Shown piece by piece: positions 20,656 to 31,560 of a DNA stretch of 64,000 nt; the first letter of the stretch is position 1, and the number at the start of each line of letters is the position of its first letter. Origin of the DNA: Sialis fuliginosa (taxonomy: Eukaryota; Arthropoda; Insecta; Megaloptera; Sialidae); assembly GCA_961205875.1 (NCBI GenBank), contig OY540815.1:1364001-1428000 (forward strand). The letters run 5' to 3'. The position numbers were made by a program, and so were the translations under genes. The notes under the pieces were generated by a model. That model was not told where the DNA came from. It ran no database searches and saw nothing but the letters and a program-made list of their open reading frames with translations.

Positions 20656-20930
20656 GTTTAAGTTTCAATTTCAATGCTAAGTAAATCCAATCAAAAAAAA
20701 AAACTTGTATACCCCGTTTTACCCTCATAGGGGTTGAATTTCAAAAAATCCTTTCTTTTAGATCATAATCACGTCAAGACGCTTCGATTGGCATACCAAC
20801 GAACTCAATATCATATTTTATTTTCGAGATTTCGTGCACGTAAAAAATGACACGAATAACGTACTTACGTACACACACACACATATATGTATATCTTTCT
20901 GTAAAGAGTGTAAATATACTATAACTAGCT

Positions 20931-21770
20931 GAGCCCACGCGGCTTCGCTCGCGTGGACTACGGAATTTAGGATTTAAAAAATATATAGTTGAATTAATTA
21001 CAAACACGATTAGTTATTAATGTAATAAAAACCAAATAACACTTAAATTACCTACCTAACAAAAACGAATCAGAACAAAAAGTAAAAATAATTTTTGTTC
21101 TATTTAAATTTAAAAGTTAATTATTGAAAACAAAATAAACAATTGACAATCAAAAGAATACCGGCCTGTTCGGCGTGTTGGCACGTTCCCTCGCCGCACC
21201 CCGCGCACGGTCACAATCACGCGAATAATATGTTCCAATATGTATATTTCGATATTTTCTAAACTATACGACCAAATTGGATGCTGTAAATGGCAAATTA
21301 TATCTACATTAAGTACTTATGACGATGAAATCATTTATTACGATTAGGATTAATGTTTTAAAGTCCATGTAAACAGAACCCAAATATTTTATGTTTTCTT
21401 TGTAACATAAAAGCAGTCATTGTGGCTTAAATATAAAAGTTAGAGATATGGTGTCGCGGACTTTATTGTAGAACTTTTGATTCTACACAATTCTTTAATA
21501 CATTATTTTGTTCTATATTGAACGGTTTAGGCAGCGTGTTACAAAACAGCGCGCCAACGGCAAAAATTTTTCCGACTTGATTTACTATTATTGTCACTGC
21601 TTAGTTGTTATGTTACCTAACCTAATCAAATATAGCCTATAACCTGGCCAGAGAACGTACCTATGAATTAAAAAAAAAACACGTAAATCGGATAAGTGGT
21701 TCTCGAGTGATAAGCGCACGAACGGACAGACAGACAGAGGACGTTGAGCTTTATATATATTAAGGATGAC
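20931..21770 (+). repeat. Family J repeat, copy 3 (fullest)
   Basis: It opens with CTAGCTGAGCCCACGCGGCT and TCGCTCGCGTGGACTACGGA, continues through GGCCTGTTCGGCGTGTTGG and AACGGTTTAGGCAGCGTG, and ends CGGACAGACAGACAGAGGAC, GTTGAGCTTTATATATATTA. The GCGGCTTCGCTCGCG end and GACAGACAGAC tail suggest a non-LTR/SINE-type repeat lying in inverse orientation. No coding capacity. Confidence 0.6.
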
Positions 21771-22005
21771 CTTGAAACATACAAATATGTTGAAATTTTT
21801 GATTTTGATTTTCGGACCAATTACAATAATGCGAAGTTAATAATGACATAATTTTATTATAATTGATATATTGCACTTATAATTGCTTATTGAATTATAA
21901 CCATTAAAACAAACATCTGTCTAACCAATATAAAGCAATACAACAGACAGCACATATGGGATGCAGCAGTAGCACGAGGGCGTGTGACTCACGGTCTATT
22001 TGCAG

Positions 22006-22259
22006 GTTTGCCGTCGCGACGTCTCCGTCATAGTCGACGTTGCCGGCTTCGTCAGCTGCTACTCAGACCCCCTGCGAACTAAAGTAAGGATAGAGAGAGA
22101 TGGAACGATGTGCGTTTTATTTATAGAATGAATGTGGTATTGCCGATTTGTATTATTAGTTTTTTGTTTTGTTTATCGTCCGTGCAGTGCCTGATTTAAA
22201 TATGTACGAGTTAGTTCTAGCACTGAAAAATTGTGTTTGTAATTGGAATAACTGGCTTT
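22006..22259 (+). CDS. Candidate exon pair in a CpG-rich island
   Basis: Two splice-bounded segments lie in sequence much richer in G+C than its surroundings. Segment A, 22006-22083, has TCTATTTGCAG before it and GTAAGG after it. Segment B, 22188-22259, follows a good pyrimidine tract and CCGTGCAG and ends at GTAAGAG; the intron would be 104 bp. B is open only in the frame with an ATG at 22202 (MYELVLALKNCVCNWNNWL). A cannot be coding in the frame that joins B because of a TAA near its end, so A would be 5' leader and B the first coding exon. Continuation is unknown because a family D repeat follows at 22305. No family recognised. Confidence 0.35.
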
Positions 22260-22304
22260 GTAAGAGTGCGTTCACACGACGCCGTATAGGTTCTTTCCCG
22301 TTAA

Positions 22305-22860
22305 TCTGTTCACTCTCAGTATTACGTATAAGAAAGTCCCATGATAATTGATACCTATGGTAAATACGCACACTGTTCAATCTCTGTATGACAATCATGG
22401 CAGATATTTATTCTCTGTTATGAACCATTTGGATTATTTTTTTTTCGAAAAAATAATAGAGCATAAATTATAGATAATAATATTACCTAAAATTAATTCT
22501 TCTTGGCCATTTTTTTCTAGTACGCACTGTTTCAAAGTAATTCGAAAAATTCAAAAATCGACCTCAGTAAACATCCGTATCCGGTTGAAAGATCGTTTTC
22601 AAAAATAGGTTTTCTTGCCAGACAAAAATTAATCTTAAATATAAAATTTCACCCTTCTACGATTTATCGTATTAGAGTTACAGAGCTTACAGACAGACAG
22701 ACACACAGATATCATGGCGAAAATAGTCATAATCAAAATGAATAATTCCATCAAATCCGGATTTCGAAAAAAAAAATTCACTATATTTAAATTATATGTA
22801 TATATGTATATTTCATTTACATGGATATAAGAAAGTAAAAAATATTTATTAGACTGTCTA
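22305..22860 (-). repeat. Family D repeat, copy 1
   Basis: The signature words are TACGTATAAGAAAGTCCCAT at the left, TCGACCTCAGTAAACATCCG, TATCCGGTTGAAAGATCGTT, AAATTTCACCCTTCTACGAT, ACAGACAGACAGACACACAG, CCATCAAATCCGGATTTCGA and CATGGATATAAGAAAGTAAA at the right. Both ends carry TATAAGAAAGT. Other copies: 41461-41935, 57183-57870, 59389-59975. Confidence 0.65.
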
Positions 22861-23070
22861 TAAATTGTTTTTGAGTTTACATTCTCGCCATATATTTTAT
22901 ATTTGTGGATATAAGCTACGTGTGATTTGATTCTGTAATTAATATTTGACATTAATTAATAATCACATTAAATTTTAAGATAATAAATAAAAATTTGTGA
23001 TGAAAGGCAACATGGTGTGACTTACAGAAAGAATATTTTTAATTTATTGAATAATAGATAAACTTGATTA

Positions 23071-23586
23071 AGGTACTGGAACTAGTTATGGCCGCAAGAT
23101 TGACTGTTTTTGTGATTGACGGACTTCTTTTTTGTAATTCTCATGAACTCATGTTACTAATAAAACAAATTACTCTTTATTTAATCAATTTAATTACCAA
23201 ACTCCGCAAATATAGTTTGTTTTTTTAAATTATAGCCTTTCATTTTGTTCATGTTTTATCTCCAGTAATGGATAAAGTAAAACCAGTAATAAGCACGCAT
23301 TGATGGACACTAATGATTAAAAAATGATAAGTAATGTAAATCAATTGCTATGATAATATAATAATTAATAAATAAATTATACTAATAATTAGTTTAAATG
23401 TCCACCATTTTGAAACCAATTGGCCGATTGTCATCAAATCACGCTGTAAGATAGTTAAATGTATATAATTAATATTCAGAAATAGTAGTAATCAAGTATC
23501 AACAAATATTTCTAATTCAGTACATTTAATTTAAAACTAGCCATTACTGGGGGGGGGGGTCATATCCAAGACCGGTGCCAGTACCA
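23071..23586 (+). mobile_element. Family A MITE, copy 3
   Basis: It runs from AGGTACTGGAACTAGTTATG to GACCGGTGCCAGTACC with TA on the left and ATA on the right. A run of 10 G (23550-23559) interrupts the CATTACTGGGGTCATATCC word. Confidence 0.8.
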
Positions 23587-23875
23587 TATTTTAATTCAGT
23601 AAATAATTTTACTGAATTTGATATTTTCACTTTATTTAACTAGATAGTTGACTATTTAATTAGTTATATTAATCCGTACACAATGTTACAAAATTAACGA
23701 AGGTTTCAAAACAAACGAATTTTCCATTTTCGTCTATATAAATGTGGTTACATTGTTATCAATTTTTCATAATAATTACTAGTGAAACTCCTATGGGAAC
23801 AATTCAAACGGATGCTTTAAATTAAAAATGTATTTATATTTTTGACACTAAAACAATGATGTGTTGATATGCACT

Positions 23876-24030
23876 ATGGGCTTCAGAAGTTGTCTATCAC
23901 CATAAAGGCCAGAATCGCTTACAACAAAATCGAAATATTATTTTGCTAGGGAAGAGCTTATATAGCTACATCATTTTAAATAAAAACATTTCATTAATTA
24001 ATTAACGTATAAAAAACAATTCGTGGTGAA
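23876..24030 (+). repeat. Family E repeat, copy 3 (partial)
   Basis: CACCATAAAGGCCAGAATCG, CTTACAACAAAATCGAAAT and ATCATTTTAAATAAAAAC match the inverted 28.0-28.5 kb copy and the 6.2 kb copy. Confidence 0.5.
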
Positions 24031-24394
24031 CCGTGTATTGTGGGCATGTTGGGTGGGCATATTGAATATTTTAGGTCACTATGATTTTGTGAATATTAAC
24101 CCAGGTAACACCGGGTCCAATACGATTAATTAATTAATAAATAAATAAAGTTATTTAAGTGAAAATATACATATTCCGTTAGTTATTTACATTGGCAGAA
24201 TACAATTTCGAGAGAATAGGTTAATGGCCTATTATAAATACACGTTCAATATTTCAATCATGAGTGACACTTATAACGCATGAATATCGTCCACAAAATA
24301 GCAATTTTAAAATTCAATTTGGTTCTAAATTCACATGGTTCACATCTCGGTAACCGATGCTTTGAGAAAATCCTATATTTCTAAAGCCTTATTT
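24031..24394. other. Short dispersed-repeat word, otherwise blank
   Basis: CCAGGTAACACCGGGTCCAA at 24102 recurs near 49870 (CCCGGGTAACACCGGGTCCA), followed here by a TAAT/TAAA microsatellite. Nothing else supported. Confidence 0.35.
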
Positions 24395-24612
24395 ATTTTC
24401 ACTTTCCGGCTTCCAGATAGAGTAGCTTGTATTAGCTCAAATGCCTAAATATATCTCTGTCAGACAATCCACATTATTCTTTTTATAAACTGCGACTCAC
24501 TACTTGGATCTGCTGTGTTTTTAGAAACAATTAAATGCCCGTCTCTTTTTAGAACGTTCGCTTTAAATAATACACTTAAATAACATTTAAATATAGATTC
24601 CCTTATACTCAT
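24395..24612 (-). repeat. Family T sequence, copy 1
   Basis: Read on the minus strand, AAGCGAACGTTCTAAAA, AATTGTTTCTAA, TGTCTGACAGAGATATAT and TCTGGAAGCCGGAAAGTGAA correspond to words at 45290-45436 (AAGCGAATGCTTTCAG, TTCTGACAGAGATATTC, GCGGAAGACAGAAAAC), with some words in a different order. A 37-codon minus frame (24612-24501) ending at GTGAGT exists but is likely part of this repeat. Confidence 0.35.
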
Positions 24613-25140
24613 TTATTTGATGGTGTTTTTTATACACACAATAAATGTATGGTAATCATAAAAAAGTTCGTATGAGTCGAGTAGTACCATTATCTCAATG
24701 ACGTCTGTGTGTCTGCCCGACAAAACAAACATATATGAAAATTTAAAATTAATGTTTTTATGTACAGTAAATATGCACATCCTATTTATAAAGAGTATCA
24801 TTTAACCGGAAACGGATGTTTACTTTTTGTGTCAAATTTGAAATTTTTTGAATTATTTTTGAAACGGTGCCGTTATTAACTTCATAAAAGCTGTAGAAAA
24901 TATTATTATTTAAAATTTATGTTCTAACCATTTTTACTTTTTTATACATTAATTAAATGTACTGTATAATAATGTAAAGTGATCATGAAAAAAATCTAAC
25001 TCGAGATTTCAATTTTTCGAATTATTTTTTAAACGGTATGTATTAGAAAAAAATGTTTAAGATAAAAGTTGTAGAGAATATTGTTATCTATAATTTATGT
25101 TATATTCATTTTAAAAAAAATTGTTCATGAAATTAATCAA
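24613..25140. repeat. Fragments of family D
   Basis: GACGTCTGTGTGTCTGCCCG, AAACGGATGTTTACT, TTTGAATTATTTTTGAAACG and TCGAATTATTTTTTAAACGG are degenerate pieces of family D interiors, with CTATAATTTATGTT near 25095. Confidence 0.4.
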
Positions 25141-25271
25141 TTTTTTTAATTACATATTGTTTGTTAATTCGTATCTTTATGAATTATTTTATTTAAATAA
25201 AAATTACCAATTATTAATTTAATGTAATTCATGTTCATTCTGTTAATAACTACAAATATAATATATACATA

Positions 25272-25834
25272 AGGTAGTAGCACCAGTCCCTGCAAGGACC
25301 CCAGTAATGGCAAATTTTTAAATAAATATACTGAATTAAAAATGTGTGTTGATATTTGATTACTACCATTTCTGAATATTAATGTATATATACATTTAAC
25401 TATCGTACAGCGTGATTTGATGACAATCAGCCAATAGGTGTCAAAATTGTGGATATTTAAATTAATTATTAGTATAATTTATTAATTAATTATTATATTA
25501 TCAAAGCAACTGCTTTACATTGTTTCAAATTATTTCTTTTATATCTTTAGTGTCGTATAGTACTTATCATTTTGCAATCATTAGCAAGTGTTCATCACTG
25601 AGTGCTCATTACTGGTTTTACTTTATCCATTACTGGAGAAAAAACATAAACAAAATAAAATGTTATAATTTAAAAAACAAACTATATTTGCGGACTCTGG
25701 TAATTAAATTGATTAAATAGAGAGTTACTTGTTTTATTAGTAACATGAGTTCATGATAATTACAAAAAATAAGCCCATTAAACCAAAAAACCGAAAACTT
25801 GCTCTTATAGCGGCCATAACTGGTGCCTTTACCT
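25272..25834 (-). mobile_element. Family A MITE, copy 4 (inverted)
   Basis: Reverse complement of the family: AGGTAGTAGCACCAGT at the left, TGGTGCCTTTACCT at the right, TA flanks on both sides. Confidence 0.8.
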
Positions 25835-26206
25835 TATAAGGATGTATAAAAAAAGTCTTGTGCCAGCTAGGGCAGTTTATTTTCAACACTACAATATAAC
25901 GAACTATTTTCAAGATATTACGAAGTATTACAAAAAAATATATATGATACATAAGCGATAAAGAAAAATTTGTTACAGACCGGAGAAAAAATTCGTTCAG
26001 ATTACAAAAATAACAGTTATATAAAATCTATTTATATTCTATGTCTAGTCACATAATGACTAGTAATGTATAAAAAAAGTATTACTTTGGCCACAGCTGT
26101 TTATTTGTTATGTTACATTGAGTGTGTTTTTATAATATTTGAAGATATCTACTGTATGTAATCTGTTTTAAAAGTTAAATACGGTTTATTGTATGATTTT
26201 CATTTA
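25835..26206. other. A+T-rich stretch, nothing identified
   Basis: No repeat boundary, gene or regulatory pattern supported. Confidence 0.4.
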
Positions 26207-26251
26207 CCTAACATAATCTAACATAACCTAACCTAACCTAACCTAACCTAA
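26207..26251 (-). repeat. Short interstitial TTAGG telomere-type tract
   Basis: Five consecutive CCTAA units at 26227-26251 follow degenerate ones (CCTAACATAATCTAACATAA). CCTAA/TTAGG is the ancestral arthropod telomere repeat. The tract is too short to be a telomere and is embedded in ordinary sequence. Confidence 0.8.
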
Positions 26252-26477
26252 TTTACAAAAAAAATCGAAAAAAATATATGTAGAGGAAAAGGGGGCAATA
26301 TGAAGACACGAGATAATGCTATCTTGCCGTACCTTACGTGTGGATTTTTTTCCATACATTCAAATTCTGCTGTATTATTTTGCAGATTATATTTTCCTCA
26401 AATAAAGATTACAATCAATATATTTATAAATTAATTATAACAAATTTAATATTATTCTAGAATAATATTTTAATATA

Positions 26478-27021
26478 AGGTACTGGCACTAATCTTGGCC
26501 TCTTTAAGTAAGGTATACTGTTTTTTAGGATTGATGGGATTCTTTTTTGTAATTCTCATAAACTCATGTTACTATAAACAAGAACCTCTTTATTAAATCA
26601 ATTTAATTACCGAAGTCTGCAAATATACATACTTTTTTTAAATTATAGCCTTTTATTTTGTTTACGTTTTTTCTCCAATAATGTATAAAGTAAAGCCAGT
26701 AATGGTCACCCAGTGATGGTCACTTGCTAATGATTACAAAATGATAAGTACTAGGATACAAAAGTTATAAAAGAATCGTAAAATTTGAAACAATGTAAAG
26801 CAAATTAAAAAATAAATTACAATAATAATTAATTTAAATGTCTACCATTTTGACACCCAAGACCGGTTGTCATCAAATTGAACTGATTAGAGTTAAGTGT
26901 TTATAGATTATGATTCAGTAATGGCAGTAATCAAATATCAACAAATATTTCTAATTTAGTACCTACATTTAATTAAACAAGAATCCAACACTTCGGTATG
27001 ATCCAAGACTGGTGCCAGTAC
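26478..27021 (+). mobile_element. Family A MITE, copy 5
   Basis: AGGTACTGGCACTAATCTTG to AAGACTGGTGCCAGTAC; TA on the left, right flank altered (GTTC). Confidence 0.75.
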
Positions 27022-27639
27022 GTTCTTAAATATCTTAGATTAAATTAAAGGCAAGATAGATTAAAATGACTACAAGATGTGGTCGGTGGTCAAACTCCTA
27101 TTTACATATAATAAAATTCGTTTCATCATATTCCAATTAAAAAAAAACACAAAATAGATAATGCTATTTTTTTAATTTTCGAAGAATAATATTACCTATA
27201 GAGTAAACAAAATATTTAGTTTTAATATATACATTTTTACTGGAACGTCTAATAAATTTACAGTTTTATCATACATCTTGCCACCTCCTCCTCTATTAAT
27301 CACTAACGGAACAAGAGTCGTAATAAAGGACCAACGCGAATTTAAAAAAAAAATTTAAAAAAAAAATAACAACAAAAACAAAAACATTCGTTTATAACAC
27401 ATTATAATAATCATTTTTCAACAGATATTTAAACAACTATAAAAAACGCCTTCATTACTACTACTTCCCCTCGCTACAAAGTGCCTATAAATATGTTAAC
27501 GTACATGATGGAAAAAAAGCGACTTAAGAAGCACATGTGCTTACTTTTTTCTAGAAAAAAATTACAAGATTCAGAAACATCGCCAATTCGAGACGCGTCT
27601 CGCTTTCATTGACTATTTTTACTTCAGTCTGCGCGTTCG
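27022..27639. other. Unassigned stretch upstream of a promoter-like patch
   Basis: Nothing supported except a small G+C-richer patch with CCACCTCCTCCTC near 27282 and ACTAACGGAACAAGAGTCG near 27302. Confidence 0.35.
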
Positions 27640-27700
27640 CCATTCCTTCTGTTAGAGGACGGGTTATAAATAGTTTGCGAGAAAGCATTCATCTTTCTTT
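27640..27700 (+). promoter_or_regulatory. Candidate TATA core promoter
   Basis: TATAAATAG at 27665-27673 follows a CpG-containing stretch (GAGACGCGTCTCGC at 27590, CTGCGCGTTCGCC at 27630). CATTCATCTTTC 25-30 bases downstream could hold the start site. No following donor or ATG-led frame was found, so the transcript is unknown. Confidence 0.3.
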
Positions 27701-28019
27701 ATTCACGCGTAACTAACTCAATATTTATACGAACTCGGGCTAAAAAATATCTAAACCATTAGCAAATATGATGAAATATTGCATTACAATTTAAACCTAG
27801 AATATTTGTTTGACTGTTCTATTTTGATTTTATTGGCATTCCATTGATTAAAAGGGTATTCCTTATATTTAAGTGCAAAGTTATCGAGTACATATTGTAT
27901 ACAGTATTAAGGTTATTGGCCTTGCACCCCTTTAGTTGTGAATTATCCGTATTTTTTTCAGTTAAAAAAAATAGATTTTATCTCGAAAAATGTTGTTTTT
28001 AATTTATGTGCAGAACACA
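27701..28019. other. Possible leader or intergenic sequence
   Basis: No open frame with splice support. A pyrimidine tract and TTTTTTTCAG end near 27960 but the sequence after it has an early stop. Confidence 0.3.
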
Positions 28020-28475
28020 TGTAGAGTCGTATGCAGAAGTGGTCTTCTAGTTTTCATTCATATTCGCTGATCACAAACTTACAATTAGTAGGCTCCTCCC
28101 ATTTGATTATTATAATATTTAAATTATTTCTTCATGTACCAAACAAAGACAGATATTTTGAGTCATTTTCTAGATAAAGAAGTATTCTTCGTTTATAATA
28201 GGTACTAATATATAGGTATTTGTGCGATTAAATTATTATGTAGTCTATTGAAAATGTTGTAAATAAATTTTGTGGCAATAGATAATTGATATTCCGAATT
28301 TTAGTATTTAAATATGTTAATGAAATGGACGTATATTTGTGTTCTTGTTTAAAATGATATAATTATATAAGTTCCACCCTAGAAAAAGATAACCGAGCAA
28401 GTTTGTCTTTCTATTTTTGAATCTGGTGTAAGTGTTTCAGGCCTTTACGGTGGCAGGCGACTTCTGAAAGCGATA
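28020..28475 (-). repeat. Family E repeat, copy 4 (fullest)
   Basis: GCAGAAGTGGTCTTCTAGTT through GTTAGTAGGCTCC-type text and CAATAGATAATTGATATTCC to AGGCCTTTACGGTGGCAGGC and GACTTCTGAAAGCG. It is the inverse of the 6.2 kb copy. Confidence 0.65.
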
Positions 28476-28739
28476 GTACATTAAATGGAATTTTTTACTT
28501 TGTTAAAAATTAAAAGTAAAAAATTTGGATATTATTATATTTATATTATCTATACATTGCTCTAATGATCCAATAACCTTAAATAAAACCTTTAAATAAG
28601 CTTAGGTTATATTATGTTAAGTAAATATAGATTAAAAAAATTACTTGCAAATTGTAAGATACAAACCGAAAGTTAAGCAACTTATAAAAAATATAAATGT
28701 TTGTTTTAATTCGTTAGTTAATGCATCACATGTGTGATG

Positions 28740-28885
28740 GTTACCAAGTCATAAAACATATTATCAGTGGTTAGTTAGCGTGTCTTCTGCATTCGTGTTC
28801 CTTCACTGGTCGACAGCATGCAAAATCGTCAGTTTCGACAATACTATGTGATTACTATATTAGGATGTGACACGTACCATGGTCG
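28740..28885 (+). promoter_or_regulatory. Candidate initiator and leader with ATG
   Basis: An arthropod-type initiator TCAGTG (28758-28763) is followed by a leader with few A+T runs (GTTAGTTAGCGTGTCTTCTG) and an ATG near 28818 (GACAGCATGCAAAATCG) opening a 28-codon frame. A phase-0 donor of poor quality (TAT|GTGATT) could connect to the open segment at 29748. Weak evidence. Confidence 0.25.
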
Positions 28886-29088
28886 ATATTTGATATACAT
28901 ATAATTATATTTTTAGCATTTATAACGTGAATTTAAATAAACACTTATTGAAATATTATTTAATATTAGAATTTTTTAAATACTTTTTAAAATACACCAA
29001 ATAAATATTAATTTAATTGACATCAAGTCACAAAATATCTGTTATCGGAAAATAGAAAGTTATTTAATTAAAAATAAAACAGCTTATA

Positions 29089-29612
29089 AGGTACTGGAAC
29101 CAGTTATGGCCGCTATAAGAACAAGGTTTACTGTTTTTGTGATTGACAGGCTTCTTTTTTGTAATTCTTTTCAAATGTTACTAATAAAACAACTAACTCT
29201 TTATTTTAAGTTCACAAATATAGTTTATAGCCTTTTATTTATTTATTTATTTTTCCAGTAATGGATACAGTAAACCAGTAATGAGCACGCAGTGATGGAC
29301 ACTTGCTAATGATTGCAAAATAATAAGTATTACGACACAAAAGATATAAAAGAATGAATCGTCATATTTGAAACAATGTAATAATATAATAATAATAATT
29401 AATAAATAAATTATACTAATAATTAGTTTAAATGTCCACCATTTTAACACCTATTTGCGATTGCCATCAAATCACGCTGTAAGACAGTTAAATGTATATA
29501 TATAGATTAATATTCAGAAATGGTAGTTATCAAATATCAACAAATATTTTCAGTACATTCAATTAAAAAAATACCATTACTGGGGTCATATCCAAGACTG
29601 GTGCCAGTGCTT
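29089..29612 (+). mobile_element. Family A MITE, copy 6
   Basis: AGGTACTGGAACCAGTTATG to AAGACTGGTGCCAGTGCTT, TA flanks on both sides. Confidence 0.8.
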
Positions 29613-29747
29613 TATTTAGAATTATTATTTTAGCGTTCCTTAAATACATTATCCTATTTAGAAGTTCCACCTCATTGATAGTGACTAACAAAATATTCTT
29701 ATTTGCTTAAAATAAATTTTAACTGCACGTGTTCCTTTCATTCTTAG

Positions 29748-30011
29748 CATTCTAAATTCTCCTCGAGACTTTTGATCTCTGAAACCTACACTAATATAAC
29801 CAGTATTAGAGTTTGCCATGTACCTATATACACTGCAGTTTATTTATTTTTTTACCTATTTGACTTATTTAAATTCCAAAACTTCAATATCCTTCGAAAC
29901 ATAGTAAGTTATACGAATAAAAAAAACATATTGAATTTATTTTTATGTTTAAATAAAATAAAATAGCATGGTTTGGCCATAAAATGCAACTTTTTGAAAT
30001 GTATTAATTAA
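29748..30011 (+). CDS. Candidate terminal exons of an unknown gene
   Basis: A strong acceptor GTTCCTTTCATTCTTAG ends at 29747. From 29748 to 29903 one frame is open for 52 codons and stops exactly at GTAAGT (29904-29909). A 63-bp intron would end at AAATAG (29966), and a second segment CAT..TAA (29967-30011) keeps the phase and ends in a stop, adding 14 codons. Intron size fits the 62- and 81-bp introns of the gene at 746-4467. The peptide has a hydrophobic part (YTAVYLFFYLFDLF) but no domain I know. The upstream exon is unproven; family A copy 6 lies in the presumed intron. The second acceptor lacks a good pyrimidine tract. Confidence 0.35.
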
Positions 30012-30665
30012 TAAGGTTGTCAACTTTGTCAATTTTAGTAATAATAGTGATTATGTAAGTACAATAATTTGAAAACATAATAAATAAATGACATAACCTC
30101 ACTTAATAATTAGTAATCCGTCACAAAAAAAAAAATATATAAAAACTGAAAAAAGTATTCCACAAATAACATACCTATAATACATTATTATCATAATACG
30201 TTAATCGTACAATTATAATATTTCAGAATTAAAAATATTCAATTTCAACAAAAAATATTCACTTTATGTATGTCTGATATAAATAAATATGCTCTACATT
30301 TTTTAATGCAAACAAACCAAATGTTATCTTGATTATATTTTATGATAGTTATGAAACAGAACTCAAGCTTGTAATTTGCAAAAAATATCATACCTTTGAA
30401 TTAAATAATTTAAAAATACAACAGATTATTATACATGTCAGTTGCACAGCTACTGTGGCGCTTCTCGGCGGATATTTTTTTAACTATCAGAGTAACTAAA
30501 TATTTCACAATCCATTTTTTCAGAAATATCCTTTTCCATTTAAGTAAACTGAAAATTTTGTAACTTCTTGTTATCTGATTTGGTTGAATTTTAATAGGGC
30601 TCTATTCTGATAAAAAATGAATTAGGACGAGAATAGAACACATTCCAAGCCTTGGGGTGTGCTAT
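30012..30665 (+). repeat. Family N repeat, copy 1
   Basis: GTGATTATGTAAGTACA, TGACATAACCTCACTTAATA, ACTGAAAAAAGTATTCC, CACTTTATGTATGTCTGATA, GCTACTGTGGCGCTTCTCGG and AGAATAGAACA..GGGGTGTGCTAT all recur in the interrupted copy at 54795-56612. Confidence 0.7.
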
Positions 30666-30670
30666 ACATA

Positions 30671-30898
30671 TGCCCAAATTTATCAACCAATTTAATGCAC
30701 CTTTAGCGCTAAATGCTCCTTTAAAATACATAGATTTGGTGTATTACAAACGTGAATTAAATCAATAAAAAATTTACATAATATGCGTTGTAAAAACATA
30801 GCGCAGAACATTAAAAATCCCTCTAATTAAATGTATTATGCTAGGTTCTACGATAGTTAGTTAAATGAGCATTTAGTTAAATCTGGTAATAGCGGGCG
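30671..30898. mobile_element. Family L MITE, copy 2 (diverged)
   Basis: TGCCCAAATTTATCAACCAA to TAGCGGGCG, with GCGCTAAATGCTCCTTTAA and ATATGCGTTGTAAAAACA as in 14002-14249. Flanks ATA and TTA suggest a decayed 3-bp duplication. Confidence 0.65.
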
Positions 30899-31179
30899 TT
30901 ACAGAGCAAAATGTTCCAAATTAAATTAAAATCAATATGCAACGTACCCAAAAGCACATAAATTGAATAAAATGTTTCAATCATGCAAATCTAATAGATT
31001 AGTTTTTTGTCAATAATAATTAAATCTGATGAGAAATCAACGAATTCCAATCCCCTGTGTGTTAAAAGCGAACAGTTGTTTGGTACGTTTGATTATTTTC
31101 CTAACTAGAAACAGGATGTTTAAAGCAGACGAACAATTTAAAAATCTCTCGTCACATACACACAGTAACAGTCGAGCAA
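30899..31179. other. Unassigned stretch
   Basis: No repeat or gene supported. Confidence 0.3.
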
Positions 31180-31560
31180 GGCTGCTGGCACTGAAATCTT
31201 GCGCGAGTCAATTTCAAGTAATTGCATTCGCCGTCGACATCAAAATCCGGAAGTGGTGTAATCACGTGACAGTCGCGTATTTTTGCTCCTCGCCCCACCA
31301 CTCGAACTAACCCCCCATCTTCCGTGTTTATTTTGAATACCATTCACAGAATACCTCATTTCCGCTCTGAAATAGGATGCTGCTGCATGTAACATCCCCC
31401 CTTCCCCACCCCCCTATGTTTTTGCCTGTCTCCTTCTTTCGCTAGTGTAAAAAAAACTTTTCGCAGATTCGGGAATTTTCACGCAGGTGAAAATGGAAAA
31501 GTGAAAAACTCTCCCCATGAAACGAGCGCACGGCGTCCTCTCTGAAATGTATTTTACATG
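31180..31560. promoter_or_regulatory. G+C/CpG-rich island with ETS- and E-box-like sites
   Basis: It is distinctly richer in G+C than its flanks. CCGGAAGT (31248-31255) and TCACGTGAC (31262-31270) lie 6 bases apart, the sort of ETS plus E-box pairing found in constitutive promoters; CGCCGTCGAC and GTCGCG are nearby. Frames are open on both strands (minus 31343-31152 for 63 codons), but splice evidence is contradictory. A minus-strand acceptor CTATTTCAG ends near 31365. I call it a candidate promoter or first-exon region. Confidence 0.35.

Noticed and set aside
24501..24612. 37-codon minus-strand exon ending at GTGAGT
   Set aside because: The text overlaps a sequence shared with 45.3 kb, and no in-phase downstream acceptor was found; treated as repeat.
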